Shown here: positions 1 to 12,853 of the stretch, one piece after another
Position numbering within the stretch: position 1 is the first letter of the stretch
How the letters are laid out: every line of letters begins with the position of its first letter
Position numbers and translations under genes: made by a program
Assembly (NCBI GenBank): GCA_002778195.1
Contig: PCDI01000004.1
Location: 320,074-384,073 of the forward strand
Direction: 5' to 3'
Source of the DNA: Raffaelea ambrosiae
Taxonomy: Eukaryota > Ascomycota > Sordariomycetes > Ophiostomatales > Ophiostomataceae
DNA length: 64,000 bases
Notes under the pieces: model-generated
Databases searched by the model: none
Told to the model about the DNA's origin: nothing
The model's input: the letters and a program-made list of their open reading frames with translations, nothing else

Positions 1-32
1 ACTCGTATACCATCGGCCACTGCCACCGGTAC

Positions 33-1289
33 ATGTCCCGCCCACGCAACGTGGACCGTCCGTTCCGCAACAGCAGCGACGAGCCCGCCAAGAACGTGGT
101 CTATATCAAGGCGCTGCGCCAGTCGCTGTGCTGCGATGGCCGCGACCGCAGTCTCTGCTCGCGCTGTGCCCAGCCGGTGTACGCGCAGCCAAGACCGACT
201 GGCAGCAGCACCAGCACCAGCACGAGCGAAAGCAGCAGCGGAAGCAGCAGCGCGATACCTGCCTACCGCTCCTTCATGATGACGCCCGACCGCGTGTTCC
301 GCGACGTCGTCACCAGCAGCGTGTCGGAGTGTCTGCAGCCGGCCGTGCGGAACGCCCTGTTGGGCGCCTTCACACAGAGCATGCGGCAGCAGCAGCGGCA
401 GCAGCAGCAGCAGCAGCATCTACCAGAGGAGCGAAACCAGAAGCAGATGCAGAACCAGAAGGAGAAGCAGCCCGAGACTGATTCTTCTTTTTCTTCCTTT
501 GGCGACTCCTCTGACTCCTCCCCGGATCCCTTCTCTGACATGTCTGTCCCCGCCCAGACGTTCCCCTACTTCCCTTACCTCCCCTTTGAGATCCGCCGCA
601 TGATCTGGGACCTCGCTATGCCGTCGTCCCGCGTGCTGCTCCGCACCGATCTCGACCAGCGCGGGCCCCAGGCTGCCCTGCAGCGCCGCTGTGCGCCCGA
701 CCTCTACGATGCCTGCACCGACGCCCGCAGCGTCGTCCAGGCCCACGCCCGCAACCGGGTGCTGGCGTGGTCCGACAGTGCCGGTGTCTCGTCGGACACG
801 CGCATGCTGGCCGGCCTGGACGTGCTCTACTACCCGTGGCTCGGCAAAAACTGCACCGACACCGCCGCCGGGACCGGCAGCCGCTTCATGTGCTCGCGGT
901 ACGTCATCGACGGCGACGGGGCGGACAAGGCGGCGCGTCGGAGGCGAGGCCCGGCGGGCGGCGCGGTCCCCTACGGCACATGGAGCACGCAGCTGCGCCA
1001 GTTTGGTCTGGCCGTGCCGACGGTGGCGCTGGACAGCGGCTGGATCGACAAGACGCACGAAGACACGCTGATGTGGATTGCTGGACTGGAGAAAGAAGGC
1101 GAGAAGGCCGAGGACGAAAACGAGGAGGAGGAGGATGGCAACGACAGTGACGACACCGTTGACGGTGAGAGCGACATCGAGGATGGTGGCAGCAGCATCA
1201 GAAAAAGAAGAAGAAGAAGCTCAGACGATGTCGACCCAGACGATGTCGACATGGCACTGGCATCGCCGTCTTTGTTGTCCTCGTCACCG

Positions 1290-1332
<43 letters not shown>

Positions 1333-2018
1333 GCTCCTACTCGCCGGCTACATCCTCTGATGAAGCGGCCGGCCCTCCCTCTCCGGTCTCGTCGTTGTCG
1401 TCGTCGCCTTCTTCTTCTTCCTCGCGCTCTTCTAGGTCGTCCCCGAGCCCCTACTTACCTACGGTATCCGTCGCAGCCTCAGCAGCGGCCCTGACCGAGC
1501 TCCAGGTCGTCGTCGCCGACATCCTGGTGCCGGTGCAGATCCGCCTCGACGCCTGCACCCCGGCCCAGCGTCACCTCTTCCGCCTGCACGATGGTGGCAG
1601 CAACCGGCCCAGCCTCCGCGGCATGGACTTTGCCGTGTTCGTGGACCTGTACGACGACTGGCGCATCGACGAGATTCTGTCGCTGCGCACAGCCACGAGC
1701 CACGGGTTGGGCACGGAGCCGTCGGCCTCGGCGGCCCGGACGGCCATGCCGACGTTGGAGGCTGCGAAGAGGCCCGGGGCGGCCAAGATCGCGGCGGCCA
1801 AGGCGGCGGCGGCGGCGGTGCAGAGCGGCATGAAGACGGGGTGCGTCAACAAGGCAGCACGGCACCGGTGCCTGGAATGCACGCGGCGGACGTGGGAGGC
1901 GCGGGACTGGCGCAAGCTGGGGGTCAATTTTGGGACGCGCCTGGAGCGGCTGTGTCGCCCGACCATTCTCTTTTCGATCATCTTGGAGTTTGTGGGCGGG
2001 CCCGAAGATGGATACTAA
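33..2018 (+). CDS. 2EXR-domain protein, possibly 5'-partial
   Basis: Open frame of 661 residues from the first in-window ATG. The same frame stays open to the left edge of the window, so the real start or an upstream exon may lie outside. Around residues 178-205 the motif FPYLPFEIRRMIWDLA matches the 2EXR domain, a fungal module named for its two EXR-type motifs that is found in many F-box-like fungal proteins of unknown role. The rest is mostly low complexity: Q-rich near residues 119-150, an acidic stretch near 355-390, and long poly-Ser tracts near 410-480 encoded by TCG/TCC repeats. The C-terminal part (residues 490-661) is globular again. The family is expanded in filamentous ascomycetes and no biochemical activity is established. 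Domain assignment is fairly sure; function is unknown. Confidence 0.75.
1284..1330 (+). repeat. TCG trinucleotide repeat coding poly-Ser
   Basis: Near-perfect (TCG)n tract within the 2EXR gene. It keeps the frame and is translated as serine, so its length can vary without breaking the gene. Confidence 0.8.
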
Positions 2019-3966
2019 AAGATGGCTGAGGAGAATGTCCCGGGACCAGCCAAAGAAAGACACGCAACTAATCATACGACAAAGAAAGAAGAAGAAGAAG
2101 AAGAAGAAAAGCGTTTGCGGTGAAATGAAAACAAAGCGAAAGCAAGGTGTTTATTTGTTTTTTTTTCTTGGTCTGGATGAGCTCTTGGGTTTCCTTTGGT
2201 CTGCCCTTTTTTGTCTTACTTTTTTTTTTCTCCCCAAGTGTCCCTTGAACTGATACTAATTTGTTGGACTTTCATGTTGACGCCTTGAAGGCTCGATCTG
2301 TCGTTTTTATTTTTCCCTTCCTATCATGTCTTTGCGCCCTACACATTTTATAACTTGTTTAAATGAGCCACGATTCTTTTTTGCTTCTTTCTGCCCAGCG
2401 TTACGAATGAACTGTCTAATATTTCCGTCTCATTATACATATACGACTGTTTTCTCTTCGTCTGTTGTATTTACTTCTTGCTGTTATACATATGATCTCC
2501 CCCAAATCGAACGCATATATCTGTCGTCCAAATACACAAGATGCCGAATGAATTGATCGTTCCAACTACTTGCGATGCCCACACGCGTATCAGGTAAAGT
2601 CGTTCTTGTCTCGGGAAGCTTTCTCGTGCGTGTGGTGACACGGATACAGGATGCAGCCATACAGTTCACGAGGGTGCCTGACCGCTCCAGAAGAGATTTG
2701 ATCCCGGACCATCCCCTCCAGCAGTCTCCAGCTCACACGTCTCCGGCAGCCCACAGCAGCTCACAGTCTCCAGCGGCTAGTTGACATCCTCCAACAGCCT
2801 CCAACCAACAGGGGCGGCCATCCCATTGAATCCTGGTCAGAATCGTGTCTCAGCTGGAGGCGCCCCCCCCCCGGGCCTTGAGACTAAGACGAGAATGCAC
2901 CAACAGCATCGACTAGGCAACAAAGTCGGTGGGCGCTACGGTGCTGCAAGCGAGGTGACCCCGGGCATGTGGCCTCGAAGATCACGGCCGAAACAAGCCC
3001 GTAGATTAAATGGATGAGAATGCTAGACGGTGAGGCGAGAGAGAAGGGGGGACACGTCCGGCGGGCTGGGGGAACACGTCCGGCGGGCTCTGGGGGGGGG
3101 GTGTAAGTAAGTGATTAAGGGTGGTTGTCAGAGTCCGAGCCCTGAGCCAAGAAAAAACTCCTCACGAGGCAAGTGTGATGTGAGCTATTTTCGTTTTCCA
3201 GCCAGTCATGCAGAGCAGGCGATGTGTGCCTCCAACGCGCACACTGCAAGGAGGATAGGCGGGAGGGAACAAAAAAAAGATATAAAATAAAAAAAATTAC
3301 AATTCAAGAGAGAATGACACGGTAGCAGGCGGCAAAAGCATTTCTCCCGCATTTGCATTGCTCGTTTACTAACGCGACGCTCTCCAACGTATTTTGCCTT
3401 TTTCGGAGTTTTTTTTTTTTCTTTTCTTTTTTTGCTGCTGCGGCGAAAACAAATAGGCTAGCTACCCTGTGACTACGGCACGACCGCAGATCTCCCTCCA
3501 CTCTCCACTCTGCAAAGGGAGAGAGATCGGAGGCCATGTCTCAGCGAAATGGCCGGGCCGAGCACTTGATAGACCGCTAGGAGGGGGGGGGGGGGTGTTT
3601 GCCACGTCCCGGCGGCGCACCCGCCTGTTTTGTTGGCCCGTAATTTAGAAGAGGAGAGAGGCGAGAGCTCCTCCGAAAAAAAAAAGAAAAAAAAAGGAAA
3701 GGAAAAGGCGAGTGTTGTCCCGGACACGGAGTGGTGGCCCGTTTGAGCTTTCCGGGGGTCAGCAATGGGCGGTTGAAAGGGAGGGCAAAAAAGGGAGAGA
3801 GATGGCAGCGATTCGCAAAGGCTTCGTACTCGTACATGGCACGATGGCACGGCACGATGCCAGCGATGAAGAGTGCTTGCCCAAGTGGGAAAGTTGCAGA
3901 ATTGGGTAGCAGGGAAGGGAGAGGGACGAGCCATCGTGGATCACCGTGCAGCGAGCACGGCATGCC

Positions 3967-3986
3967 NNNNNNNNNNNNNNNNNNNN
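3967..3986. other. assembly gap (20 N)
   Basis: Twenty consecutive N. The true gap size is unknown. The surrounding sequence has G and A homopolymers that could have broken the assembly. Confidence 0.99.
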
Positions 3987-4180
3987 CTCTAAGAAAAAGG
4001 AAGTTGACTGGTTGGTTGGTACACATCTGGGGGCCCAACTCCGTCATCTTGCAGGAGACATGATCACCCGCGGCCTCATCTGCGGCCAGTTCCTCATACG
4101 GCCTGCATAGCGAGACAAGCTGTCCTGTCTCGGATGCTGCAAGTCGGGGCGTTGTCTGTGTCTGTTGCTTTGCTGTTTGC

Positions 4181-4274
4181 GTGGTGGTCGCTTGCTGTCG
4201 CTTGCTGGTTGGTGGTCGCTTGCCGCTTGCTGGATGGTGGTCGCTTGTTGCTCGCTGGATGGTGGTCGCTAGCC
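4181..4274 (+). repeat. minisatellite, unit about 25 bp
   Basis: Three to four imperfect copies of a unit starting GGTGGTCGCTTG and ending CTCGCTGGAT. The two middle copies are 25 bp each and the outer ones diverge. Confidence 0.75.
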
Positions 4275-5215
4275 GGCGAGGGAGACACACACGCAGAAGG
4301 GACAAAGAAAATACGCGAACTGGAGGGAAGGAAAGACGCACACACGACGTGAGATGGAGTGTGACTGTCCAAGTCTGGCCAGGGATAAGAGGAGGAAACT
4401 ATACATACGGGTAGTGGAAGAGGAGGGGGGGTGTGTTCTCGTTTCATGCAGTTCACGGGCAAGTACACGATACTTTGCCAGAGTCTCTTGCGCTTCTGAC
4501 GACCAGGCTCTTGCCAGGCTGTAACCAGGTTCACGGCGTCTCTCGTATGAAAGGGTGTGCTGGCTGCAAGGTGCTGTGCTCTCGTATGCATGATTCAGCA
4601 CCGAAGGAGTGACAAAAAAAAAAAAAGATAAACAACCAGAAAAAACACCAAAAGAAAAAAAAACCATTAAAAAGAAAAGAAAAACGTCGGGCATCAGGCA
4701 TCAGCTGTACGAATGCGAAAAAAAAAAAAGATTGGCCAGCGCGAGAGGGGACGCAAGGAGGTGCCACCCATCCTCTCGATGCGTCCCGAATAGAGGGAAC
4801 GGAACATCTGAATGGCTGAGCTGGACGAGGCCTGCTCGTGAGCTTATGCGAAAGAGGTGTAGCCCGGCAGCACATGACCCCTGCAAGCTTCATGTTGTGT
4901 TACCAACAGCCACGGGCGTAAAAGGCAGGCCGCCAACAGGACAAAGAAAAATAAACGGGCTGACGCAAGGGCTGACTTGGGGGGCAGGGTTATGGCGGCT
5001 GTGAGAAAAGTGAGGAAAATGAAATAAAAATAAAAATAAACCAAGAAGGAAGGGGAACGCGCGCGGAAAGGCTGTCAAAAAGGGACTCCCAACCGAGGAC
5101 GTAAGGGCCGAACGAGTGCTACGATGAAGCAGAAAGAGCGGGACGAACGGAAGATACCGCAGACAGCCATTGTGGCAGATTTTGCCGAGGAAAAGAAGAA
5201 AGACAAAGAACGAGG

Positions 5216-5259
5216 AATGAAAGAAGAATGAAAGAAGAATGAAAGAAGAATGAAAGAAG
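5216..5259 (+). repeat. four copies of an 11-bp purine repeat
   Basis: Unit AATGAAAGAAG repeated four times in tandem. It lies in a longer purine-rich tract. Confidence 0.85.
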
Positions 5260-5320
5260 AAAGAGGGACAAAGAAAGAAGACTGGAAGAAAGATGATGAA
5301 AACGAAAACGAAAAGAATCG

Positions 5321-5436
5321 AAGAAGACTACATAAAGAAAGAAGACTACACAACGAAGAAAGACTACACAAAGAAAGAAGACTACACAACGAAGACTACA
5401 CAAAGAAAGAAGACTACACAACGAAGAAAGAAAAGA
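5321..5436 (+). repeat. GA-rich minisatellite
   Basis: Imperfect tandem copies of units such as AGAAGACTACACAA and AAGAAAGAAGACTAC. No coding meaning is apparent. Confidence 0.75.
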
Positions 5437-8299
5437 GGCTCCAACAAACTCCATTCTTGGCCTCTGCCTCTAGACAGAACAAAAACAGGAAAACCCAAAG
5501 GAATCTCACTGCTTCGAGGCCTGTGCTCTCACTGTATCGGACTGCACACTTGCTTTCGGCCAAGTAGCTGCGAGTAAGCATCCAGGAGCGCACTCAAGAG
5601 CCACGGATGTGGGCTCTGCCCCTACGGATACAGACAGACGAAAACAGTACGCTCGACAGCAGGGGTCACAGGGCTGTTAACGAGCCTCATCAGACGACCT
5701 CCCAGGCGAGGTCGTCCATCCGCAGTCGTGGAACAAATCTGCAGGAGCACGTTGGCTACACCAAGCGGTGAGTGGTACAGCCAACAACGAGGCTTTGTTC
5801 CCTCTGCGTTTTCCTACGTAGTTGTCGGTGATGCTCGCCTACAGTTTCCCGTTGGCCGTATCACACCATCGCCTGCCGTATATTTCCCTATTCAAGCCGT
5901 GCTGCCTTCCTTGTGCTCCCCCAGTCTGGACGTGTTCATCTGCTTTTTGGATCCCAGCTCCACGCTCTGTTTCACCCCAATGAGACAGAGTCATCTTCCC
6001 AGCCCGGCGGTTCATGAGCAGGTGACGACGAAAAAAAAGGAACTCAAAAAATGAGCGGGTGGCGCAAAAAATAAAGTCGAGGCTACACACACGACTATGT
6101 GGGAAAACAACTCGTACGAGGTGTCCGTGCGCCACGGGGCTGGGGTAGATACATATATATATATATGGAATGAAAGAGCTTTGCCTCCGGGGTGGTACAG
6201 CAGGAATACCGGGCGGTTGGGACACGAGGAAAGGGGGGAACGAGGCAGGAGGACGGATATGATTTGTCCTTGGCCGGGATGTAAAGTTTGAAAGTGTCGA
6301 TGCGAGCAGAGCAGAGTTATTCCGAGACGAAGGGAGATGAGGTGAAGAAGCACAGCATACGGTGTGCATGTGGTGTGCATGTGGTGTACCTTTGGTGTAA
6401 TTTGGTGTGTGTTTGGTGTAGGATACATCTTCACAAATACATGAAGAGGAAAGACACAATCTCGATTCTTGTTTTCGTTCGACAGCTACTAGTTACTACT
6501 TTCCATCTCGTCTCACTCGAATGACCCAAGGCACACATTGCTGCGGCCAGAGAAACCGACGCGAGATGGGGCTGTGAAGCCAGCCGCAGGACAGAGATGG
6601 AGGTGCACAACCTTTGTGAAAGGAGACACGGCCGTTCCCTCCTCGCCGAGCTCTTTTTTCCGTGCTGGCCTGTCGCGGAACTGGGACGTGTTCTTCCGCC
6701 AGCGTGATACAAAGACAGCGAGACGATGTAGGTATGAACCTGTCCGCAGGAACGACTGCAAGGGAGGAGACGCGAGCGGGCGACACGTGTTTTCCTGTGC
6801 TATCTTGTGACAGCGGAAAGGCTATGCAGTTGTCAATCCGTGACTTCCATGTAAGGGATGGAAGGTGCTGCCAGGGGCAAGCAATCAAACAGACGTCGTT
6901 GGTGCAAATCCATCGAGCCAGATTGGGAAGCAAGTGGGAAGCAAGACAAGTGCTTTGGGTGCTTTGGGTGCTTGAGCAGGTGTTTAGCGCCCGTGGCGCC
7001 CGCTATAAACCGCCTGTTTCTACTTTGACTCTGACGTGCAGCTGGATCAGTGGCATGTCTCAGCTTATTTCTGCCCGGGCAGCAGTGATTACAGCCGTGC
7101 TAAGCTTGACACCTAGGCCCAGGCCTTGAGGAATGCGGACACAGCCCTCAAGGCTGCCGACAGCGGTCTCCACGAGACCGTCAAGGCCAGCATACTGTTG
7201 TCCAGCATGGACTACTACAGCAGTGTGAATGCTGTGCACGCCACACTCTCTCCACAGGAGGCCGAGCCAGCACGTCTCTTTCCCGGCGGAGAACTGCATT
7301 CGTGGTGCTTCTTTTCTTCTCGTTGTCTCATCTCCATCCAAGAACTGGCCCTTTGAGACAGTGAGACAGACTCATAGTCGGGCCGTTAACCAGAGTACAA
7401 TTCCTCTTCCGGGTCCAAGACAACGCCCCCAGAGTCTTGGTGGACAGCGCGGGCCTCCTCGTCAAAGGGGCAGACGTCTTGAAGACAGGCCGAGGCATGG
7501 CCGTTGACCGAGTGTGCTTGGCAAGCCGCGCTGACACCTGGACGTGTTGCCGCCGATTGGCTCGCCCCCGTGGTCGAGCAAGATCATTCCAACGGCCAGG
7601 CGCAGATCGGTTGTATGTGCGAGTCATGGGCTGCTGGAAGTCATCGCACACGGAATGGAAGACACTGTAAGCGAAGTGCTGCCTGGAGCCAATTGTCCGC
7701 TTTGAAGTCTGAGCTCCAGCAAAACTACCCACGGCAGGATCCAGAGATTGCTGGTTCCGGCCATGCTTGGGTCTTGTTCTGCCAGATTGGCACGACTGAG
7801 GTCCGGCTGCCTCTGAACCCGGGAGACGTGGTGATGGTTCGATGACAAGTGCATTGTTCTCGTGGCGAATCAGCGGCGTCCGGTATAACATACCGCTCTG
7901 GGAACTCCCCAGGCCAGAGATGCATTCCCAACGCGTTGGGCCAAAAGGGCCAAAAAGCGTCTCAGCAATCAGAAAACTTGGTACACTTGGGTAGACGATG
8001 CGAGCAGCACTCCTGTTGGGGAGGTCGTGCTTCCTCTTTTTCAGCCGAAACATTGTGCCGTGCCTGGATCCTGACATCTCGAGGTTGCATGCTCTGCACT
8101 TGGGAAGCCAGACCGAAGGCCACATCCGACTTCGCAAGCAGAACGAGTTGGGAGCCTGTTATCAAAACTACGCTTGCTTGCACCGGCAGCTTGGAATCGG
8201 GGTTATCTCTTCCTGTCCGATATTCCGATATCCGCCAGTCCAGATTCCATCCTCGTAACGCACCCTCAGTTTTTATTCAACCAAACAACCCCCCCCAAA

Positions 8300-9482
8300 A
8301 TGGCGACCACGACAGAAAACAAGGCAAATGTTCTCCTCATAGGAGGCGGAGCTGTTGGGACAATTGCCTCGCTCAATATCGAGTCTGGCGGCCTCGGCGC
8401 CGTCACCTCTGTGCTCAGGTCAAACTTTCAGGCTGTCCACGATAACGGATACACCATCCGTAGCGTCGACCACGGCAGTCTGGACGGATGGAGGCCCACC
8501 AAAGGTGCGTCGTTCTCACCAGAAGAACTCCACGACACAAGCTGACCCCTTTCCGCTCTTGGGGCAAAACAATAAACAATAAAAGTGGTCAACGCGGTTC
8601 CCGATGTTGTCAAAGACTCATTGCCGCCGTTTGACTATCTCATCACCACAACCAAGAACTGCCCTGATGTGCCGCCCACCCTCCCAGAGCTCATCGCTCC
8701 GGCCGTCACTCCCGGCTACACGGTCGTCGTCATGATCCAGAACGGCCTGAACATTGAAAAAGCCGTATTCGACAAGTTCCCCGAGAACATCGTGCTGTCG
8801 GGCGTGTCCATGATCGATTCGCACGAGGGCCAGCCTGGCGAGATCATCCAGGAAGACAAGGACATCCTCTACCTCGGCGCCTTCAGCAACCCCAATTTCT
8901 CGAGCACCGAGAAGGAGATTGCCGCCGCACAGGCCTTCATCAAGATCTATGGCGCAGGAGGCAAGACAAGCATCTCGTTCAGCGAGGACGTGCCTTGGGC
9001 GCGCTGGCGAAAGCTCATCTTCAACGCCGTCCTGAACCCTCTGTGTGCCATCACCAGCCTGGACTCTGCAAAAGTGCGGTTGACAAATTCTCTCGTCGAG
9101 GGCCTGGCACGGCCAGCCATGAAGGAGATATTTGACACGGCGGCCAAGCTGGGCATCCATCTGCCCGAGGACATCATCGACACCATGATCAACGCGGATC
9201 CCATGGACTTGTATCTGAAGCCCAGCATGCAGTGCGATATCGAAAAGGTAAGAAGAACACGTATTTCTCTCATTCTTCCCAAGGGGCATCATTATGTTGA
9301 CAGAAACACAGGGAAACTACATGGAGATCGAGTACCTGGTGGGAGAACCGCTGCGAGAGGCCGAGAAGGCTGGCGTTCCCACGCCAAACCTCAAGGCCAT
9401 TTACGAGATATGCAAGGCTTTGCAATGGAGAACAAAGGTGGAGAAGGGGCTGATCACGATCCCCCCAAAGCGGGAGATTTGA
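8300..9482 (+). CDS. 2-dehydropantoate 2-reductase family protein (ketopantoate reductase-like)
   Basis: Spliced model of three exons (8300-8504, 8586-9247, 9312-9482; introns GTGCGT...AAG and GTAAGA...CAG), 345 residues. It belongs to the ApbA/PanE family of NADPH-dependent reductases that act on ketopantoate or similar 2-oxo acids. An N-terminal Rossmann motif GGGAVG sits at residues 15-20, a TTTKN segment near 89-93, QNGLN near 120-124, and the WRKLIFN motif (209-215) supplies the lysine usually placed in the active site (Lys211). The C-terminal all-helical domain follows, with the typical NYMEIEYLVGEPLREA start in exon 3. The length fits fungal members. Fungi carry several paralogues, some outside pantothenate synthesis, so the exact substrate is not settled. 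It converges with the regulator at 9705-11924, 222 bp away. Confidence 0.9.
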
Positions 9483-9704
9483 TGAGTAACTAGTTATAGC
9501 ATGCTGCATGCCAACTCGTAGCACGTCCAAGGGAGCGGTCTCTGTTTTCCCCCCCAAACAGTGTCGTGCTGATTCGACACAGCTAGCCTATGGCAAAGAT
9601 CAGATTCTTCTTTCCCTTTCTGGAGACCCCCTCTTTCTTTTTTTCCTTTCTTGCCATGCACACCTGGAGGCAAAAAAAGCTCAACTTGCATTGTGATGTT
9701 CTAT

Positions 9705-11924
9705 CTAGGTCAGGATTAGGTGGACATGGTGGAATGCACCCGGGGCCGAAAAGCTTTTCGGGGTGCCCGTCTGGGCCCAGATGTCGATCAGGGCGTCTTT
9801 GCAGTGCTTCGACGTCGAGACCCCTTCCTCGAAGATGCTGTCGAACCACCGCGCAAAGCGATTTTGGAGAGCGCGATCCATGGCCTGCGAGCCGGCCACA
9901 AAGGCTGGCCAGGCGATATGGCCCGTACACATGTTGTTGTTCTTCTTGATGGGTTCGATCTGCTCCAGGTGGTGCATGACTTGGCAGACATACGGCTGGA
10001 CATGTCTGCGGTTCATGTTCTGGGCCTTGCGGCAATAGAAGATGATGACGGCCTGGTGGAAGGCACGCGTGTAGTGCTGCATGACGAACCGATTCTCCTC
10101 CGAAAAGGGGGCCGCTTCCAGTCGGGAGATCACCGCGTCCACCGGCCAGTCGAGGATTTCGTCTTCCAGGTCGTCGAGGGCGGTCTGCATGGCCGAGTTG
10201 GACAGATCGGCGTTTCTGTGGCGGAGTGTCCTGGTCACTTTTCGTATGAGCAGGAACAGGCTCTCCGGCACGCCATACACCATGTCCAGGGACCAGTCGT
10301 CAACATAGCGATGGGGACTCCGTGACACCAGGAGCTCCGCAATGTCCCCAACGGCCTGGGCGTTGCCATCAGACCGGGTGGGGGCGGATAAGAGAGGGCT
10401 GGACCGAGGCAGAGAGCACAGCATCTTGCTGGCTTCTTGGATGGTGCTCAGGTAGAGAAAGACCACGTGTAGACCCCTGCTTATGTCAGGTATCTCGGCG
10501 GCAGACTTTGCGAGCTGTACCCGAATCAAAGTCTCTGTGGCTTGTAGATGGATTTCCGAGGTGCTGGTTTCACCTGCAATGACCTATGCTTCGTTAGACG
10601 AGAAGGCCGCAAAGAGAGCAAGAAGGGAGCAGCAGAAAAAGTAAGCAAAAAAAATAAAAAACAGCTTAAGGAAGAAAGGTAGCAACGGAGCCATGCATCC
10701 CACGAGCAAGCAAGTCCCTTACATCAATCGTCACCATGCACAGCATCGCGGCAAGCAGCTCGTTGTAGTCGCTGGCAGAGAGCTTGGACGAGGAGCTGGC
10801 AACACACGTCTCGAGCAGCCTCAGGGCCTCGCATTTGTAGCGCGACGCCGCATGGCTCCATTTGCGGCTCGACTCTCGATCCGACGCGTGGACGTTGCGC
10901 AGGTTGTACGCACTGATCGTGAGGATCGTGTGCAAAAGAGCTCTTCGTGACGCAGGCGCATCGTGTAGTATCTCGACCTCGGCCACACACTGGAGTGCGC
11001 GAGGAAGATGGAACTCCCGCCAGGGCGATCTGGAGTTTCGGAGGGGGCTGAGGATGGGGAGGACGTGCTTTGCATAGTTGCGGAGCAGATGCTTGACCTC
11101 GTCCTTCAAGAAGATGTTCGGGGCGCAGGCAACGTCTCCGGCTTCCGACGCGCTGACTGTGGCGGCAGCCGCCAACGGTTCACCAAGAGAAGCATTGGAA
11201 CTCAACAGCGCCAGGCCGGAAATGGCCTCGTCTTCGGCAGCGCTGGGCGAGTGTTCTTCATCGTCTGCATCGTTCGACGACGACGTGCTTTCGAGACAGG
11301 CCCGTACGGCAACACCATCCGAAGCATATCGCTGGCACGGGAAGCTGGGAGGCATGGCAGCCCCCGAGGGCGCGTGGGCGATCTCACCCGGGCCTCCGAC
11401 CTGGTCAGACCGGGCACCTGGTGGACTCGGAGACACAGCATCACCCGGAGCCGAGCGCTCTGCCTCCCCCGCTGGCTCTTCGGCGGGAACGGGGGGGGGC
11501 TCTGCTTCTTTGATTCTGTCCAGAGCAAACACAGAGAACGGCCCCGAGGTCGTGGGCTGCGAGCGAGTGGCTGCAAACTCGATCTCGCACAGCGCCGTGT
11601 CAAGGCTCACGGCTTGCAACCGTGCAGCTGAGAGTCCGTGAAGCGGATTGTCAGTTACGGCCAGCCCGCGAGAACACTAGGGACCCAATGCGCAGGCGTA
11701 CCCGGAAGCAGTCTTCGTCTCTGCAAGACGGGGATGCCGACCGGCCCATCGTCGTCATGGAGACCAGGGACAGAAACCGGACGAAGCCATTGGAGCCTTG
11801 AGTGGTATCCGCCACACTTGACTCCCTTCGCTTGGCATTGCGCACATTCCGGTCTTGCCTCGTCACACTTCAACCGCCGAGCACGACATGTCCAGCAGCC
11901 TGTGAACGACTTCCGTTGGCCCAT
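9705..11924 (-). CDS. Zn2Cys6 transcription factor with fungal-specific middle domain
   Basis: Three-exon model on the minus strand (11924-11702, 11627-10723, 10583-9705), 668 residues. Introns are 74 bp with a CTGAC branch point and 139 bp ending CATAG. The N-terminus has six cysteines at residues 10, 13, 20, 27, 30 and 37, exactly the CX2CX6CX6CX2CX6C binuclear zinc cluster that binds CGG-type half-sites. After a Pro/Ser/Ala-rich linker, the region from about residue 210 to the end looks like the Fungal_trans_2 (PF11951) regulatory domain, with segments such as HTILTISAYNLRN and LLAAMLCMVTIDV. It acts in the nucleus. Its targets are unknown. It faces a ketopantoate-reductase-like gene tail to tail, which gives no firm regulatory link. 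Confidence 0.9.
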
Positions 11925-12814
11925 TGTGCCGGGCGGGCGTCCGGCTTTTTGATTGGCAGGTCAAGAATGGCAGGCGTAGCCTTGTCACAGTGTCGAGTCT
12001 TGCAGCTCTCCCGGGGATTCTCAGTTGTTGGGCTGCTGTGTTGGAGATAAGTGACGACGGGTAGACTGTCTGTGGATTCCGTGAGCTAGTGCCGGCGGTG
12101 TCCATGCCGCTGAAGCATTTGTGCCCGCTGCCCCTCCTTATTGACTGCGCAGTTACTTTGTCGAAATGGGAACCTACAGCGCAGACCTGGGCAGTCCCAC
12201 AAACTAGCCGAATAGCTGGTTCCAGCGCTCATGTTTGGACCCAAGGGCGAATGGGCAGAGACTCGAACATGGACTTACAAGTTCGGCTACATTCATAACA
12301 CTAGCTTTCTGGTCCAGGCCACGATCCTCGTAGCTTCCACTTGCAGCTTGTCTCAAGCGCTGGCGAGGGCGACAGCAACCTCGGCGATAGCTTCAAACCA
12401 GACTCTTGCCATTGCCGGCTGCGGTACAACTCCTGCGCATCCCATTTCAACTCTACAACCAGATCTGATAATAAGGCAACAGGCCAGCATTGGGAAGTTG
12501 CACGAAGTTACAGGGACAAAGCAGCAAATGATTGCATGTTCTGCGAGTCCAGACTAGGCTCTCGAAATGCCTTGATTTTTCTCCGAGTGCTAGTCGATGG
12601 CAGCCTTGTTTCGAGTATACGGTGTAAACAGTTGGGACCCCGAGAGTGCGACTGCAAAAAGACGTAGTTCCGGACATTCAGCTACATACTCGTAGTAAGT
12701 CGGGTTGATGTAGCATTTTGTTCATTTTAGGTGGGCTATGCCTGGCCCTTCCGGATCGGGTATCCGCTGCCGATAGCAACTCTACTCGTAGGATCCAGTT
12801 GCTAACGCTAGGGT

Positions 12815-12853
12815 ATTCGAACCAGATAATAATAGGGCCTGTCTGGTTCGAAT
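12815..12853. repeat. perfect 12-bp inverted repeat, 15-bp spacer
   Basis: ATTCGAACCAGA (12815-12826) and its exact reverse complement TCTGGTTCGAAT (12842-12853). It could form a hairpin. It contains a tRNA-like GGTTCGAAT, but no cloverleaf can be drawn around it. Confidence 0.8.

Larger units (their letters stand above)
2019..8299. other. gene-poor intergenic stretch
   Basis: No convincing coding frame in about 6.3 kb. It contains A/T and G homopolymers, a 20-N gap, GA-rich and GT-rich minisatellites, and (7105-7290) a short stretch that may be a relic of a fungal transcription-factor middle domain. Frames here are short, lack domain signatures, and are rich in Ser/Arg/Lys as expected from simple sequence. 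Confidence 0.6.

Noticed and set aside
7328..8137. 269-residue minus-strand frame
   Set aside because: Ser/Arg/Pro-rich with no family feature, lies in the probable promoter of the reductase gene, and lacks supporting splice or promoter signals.
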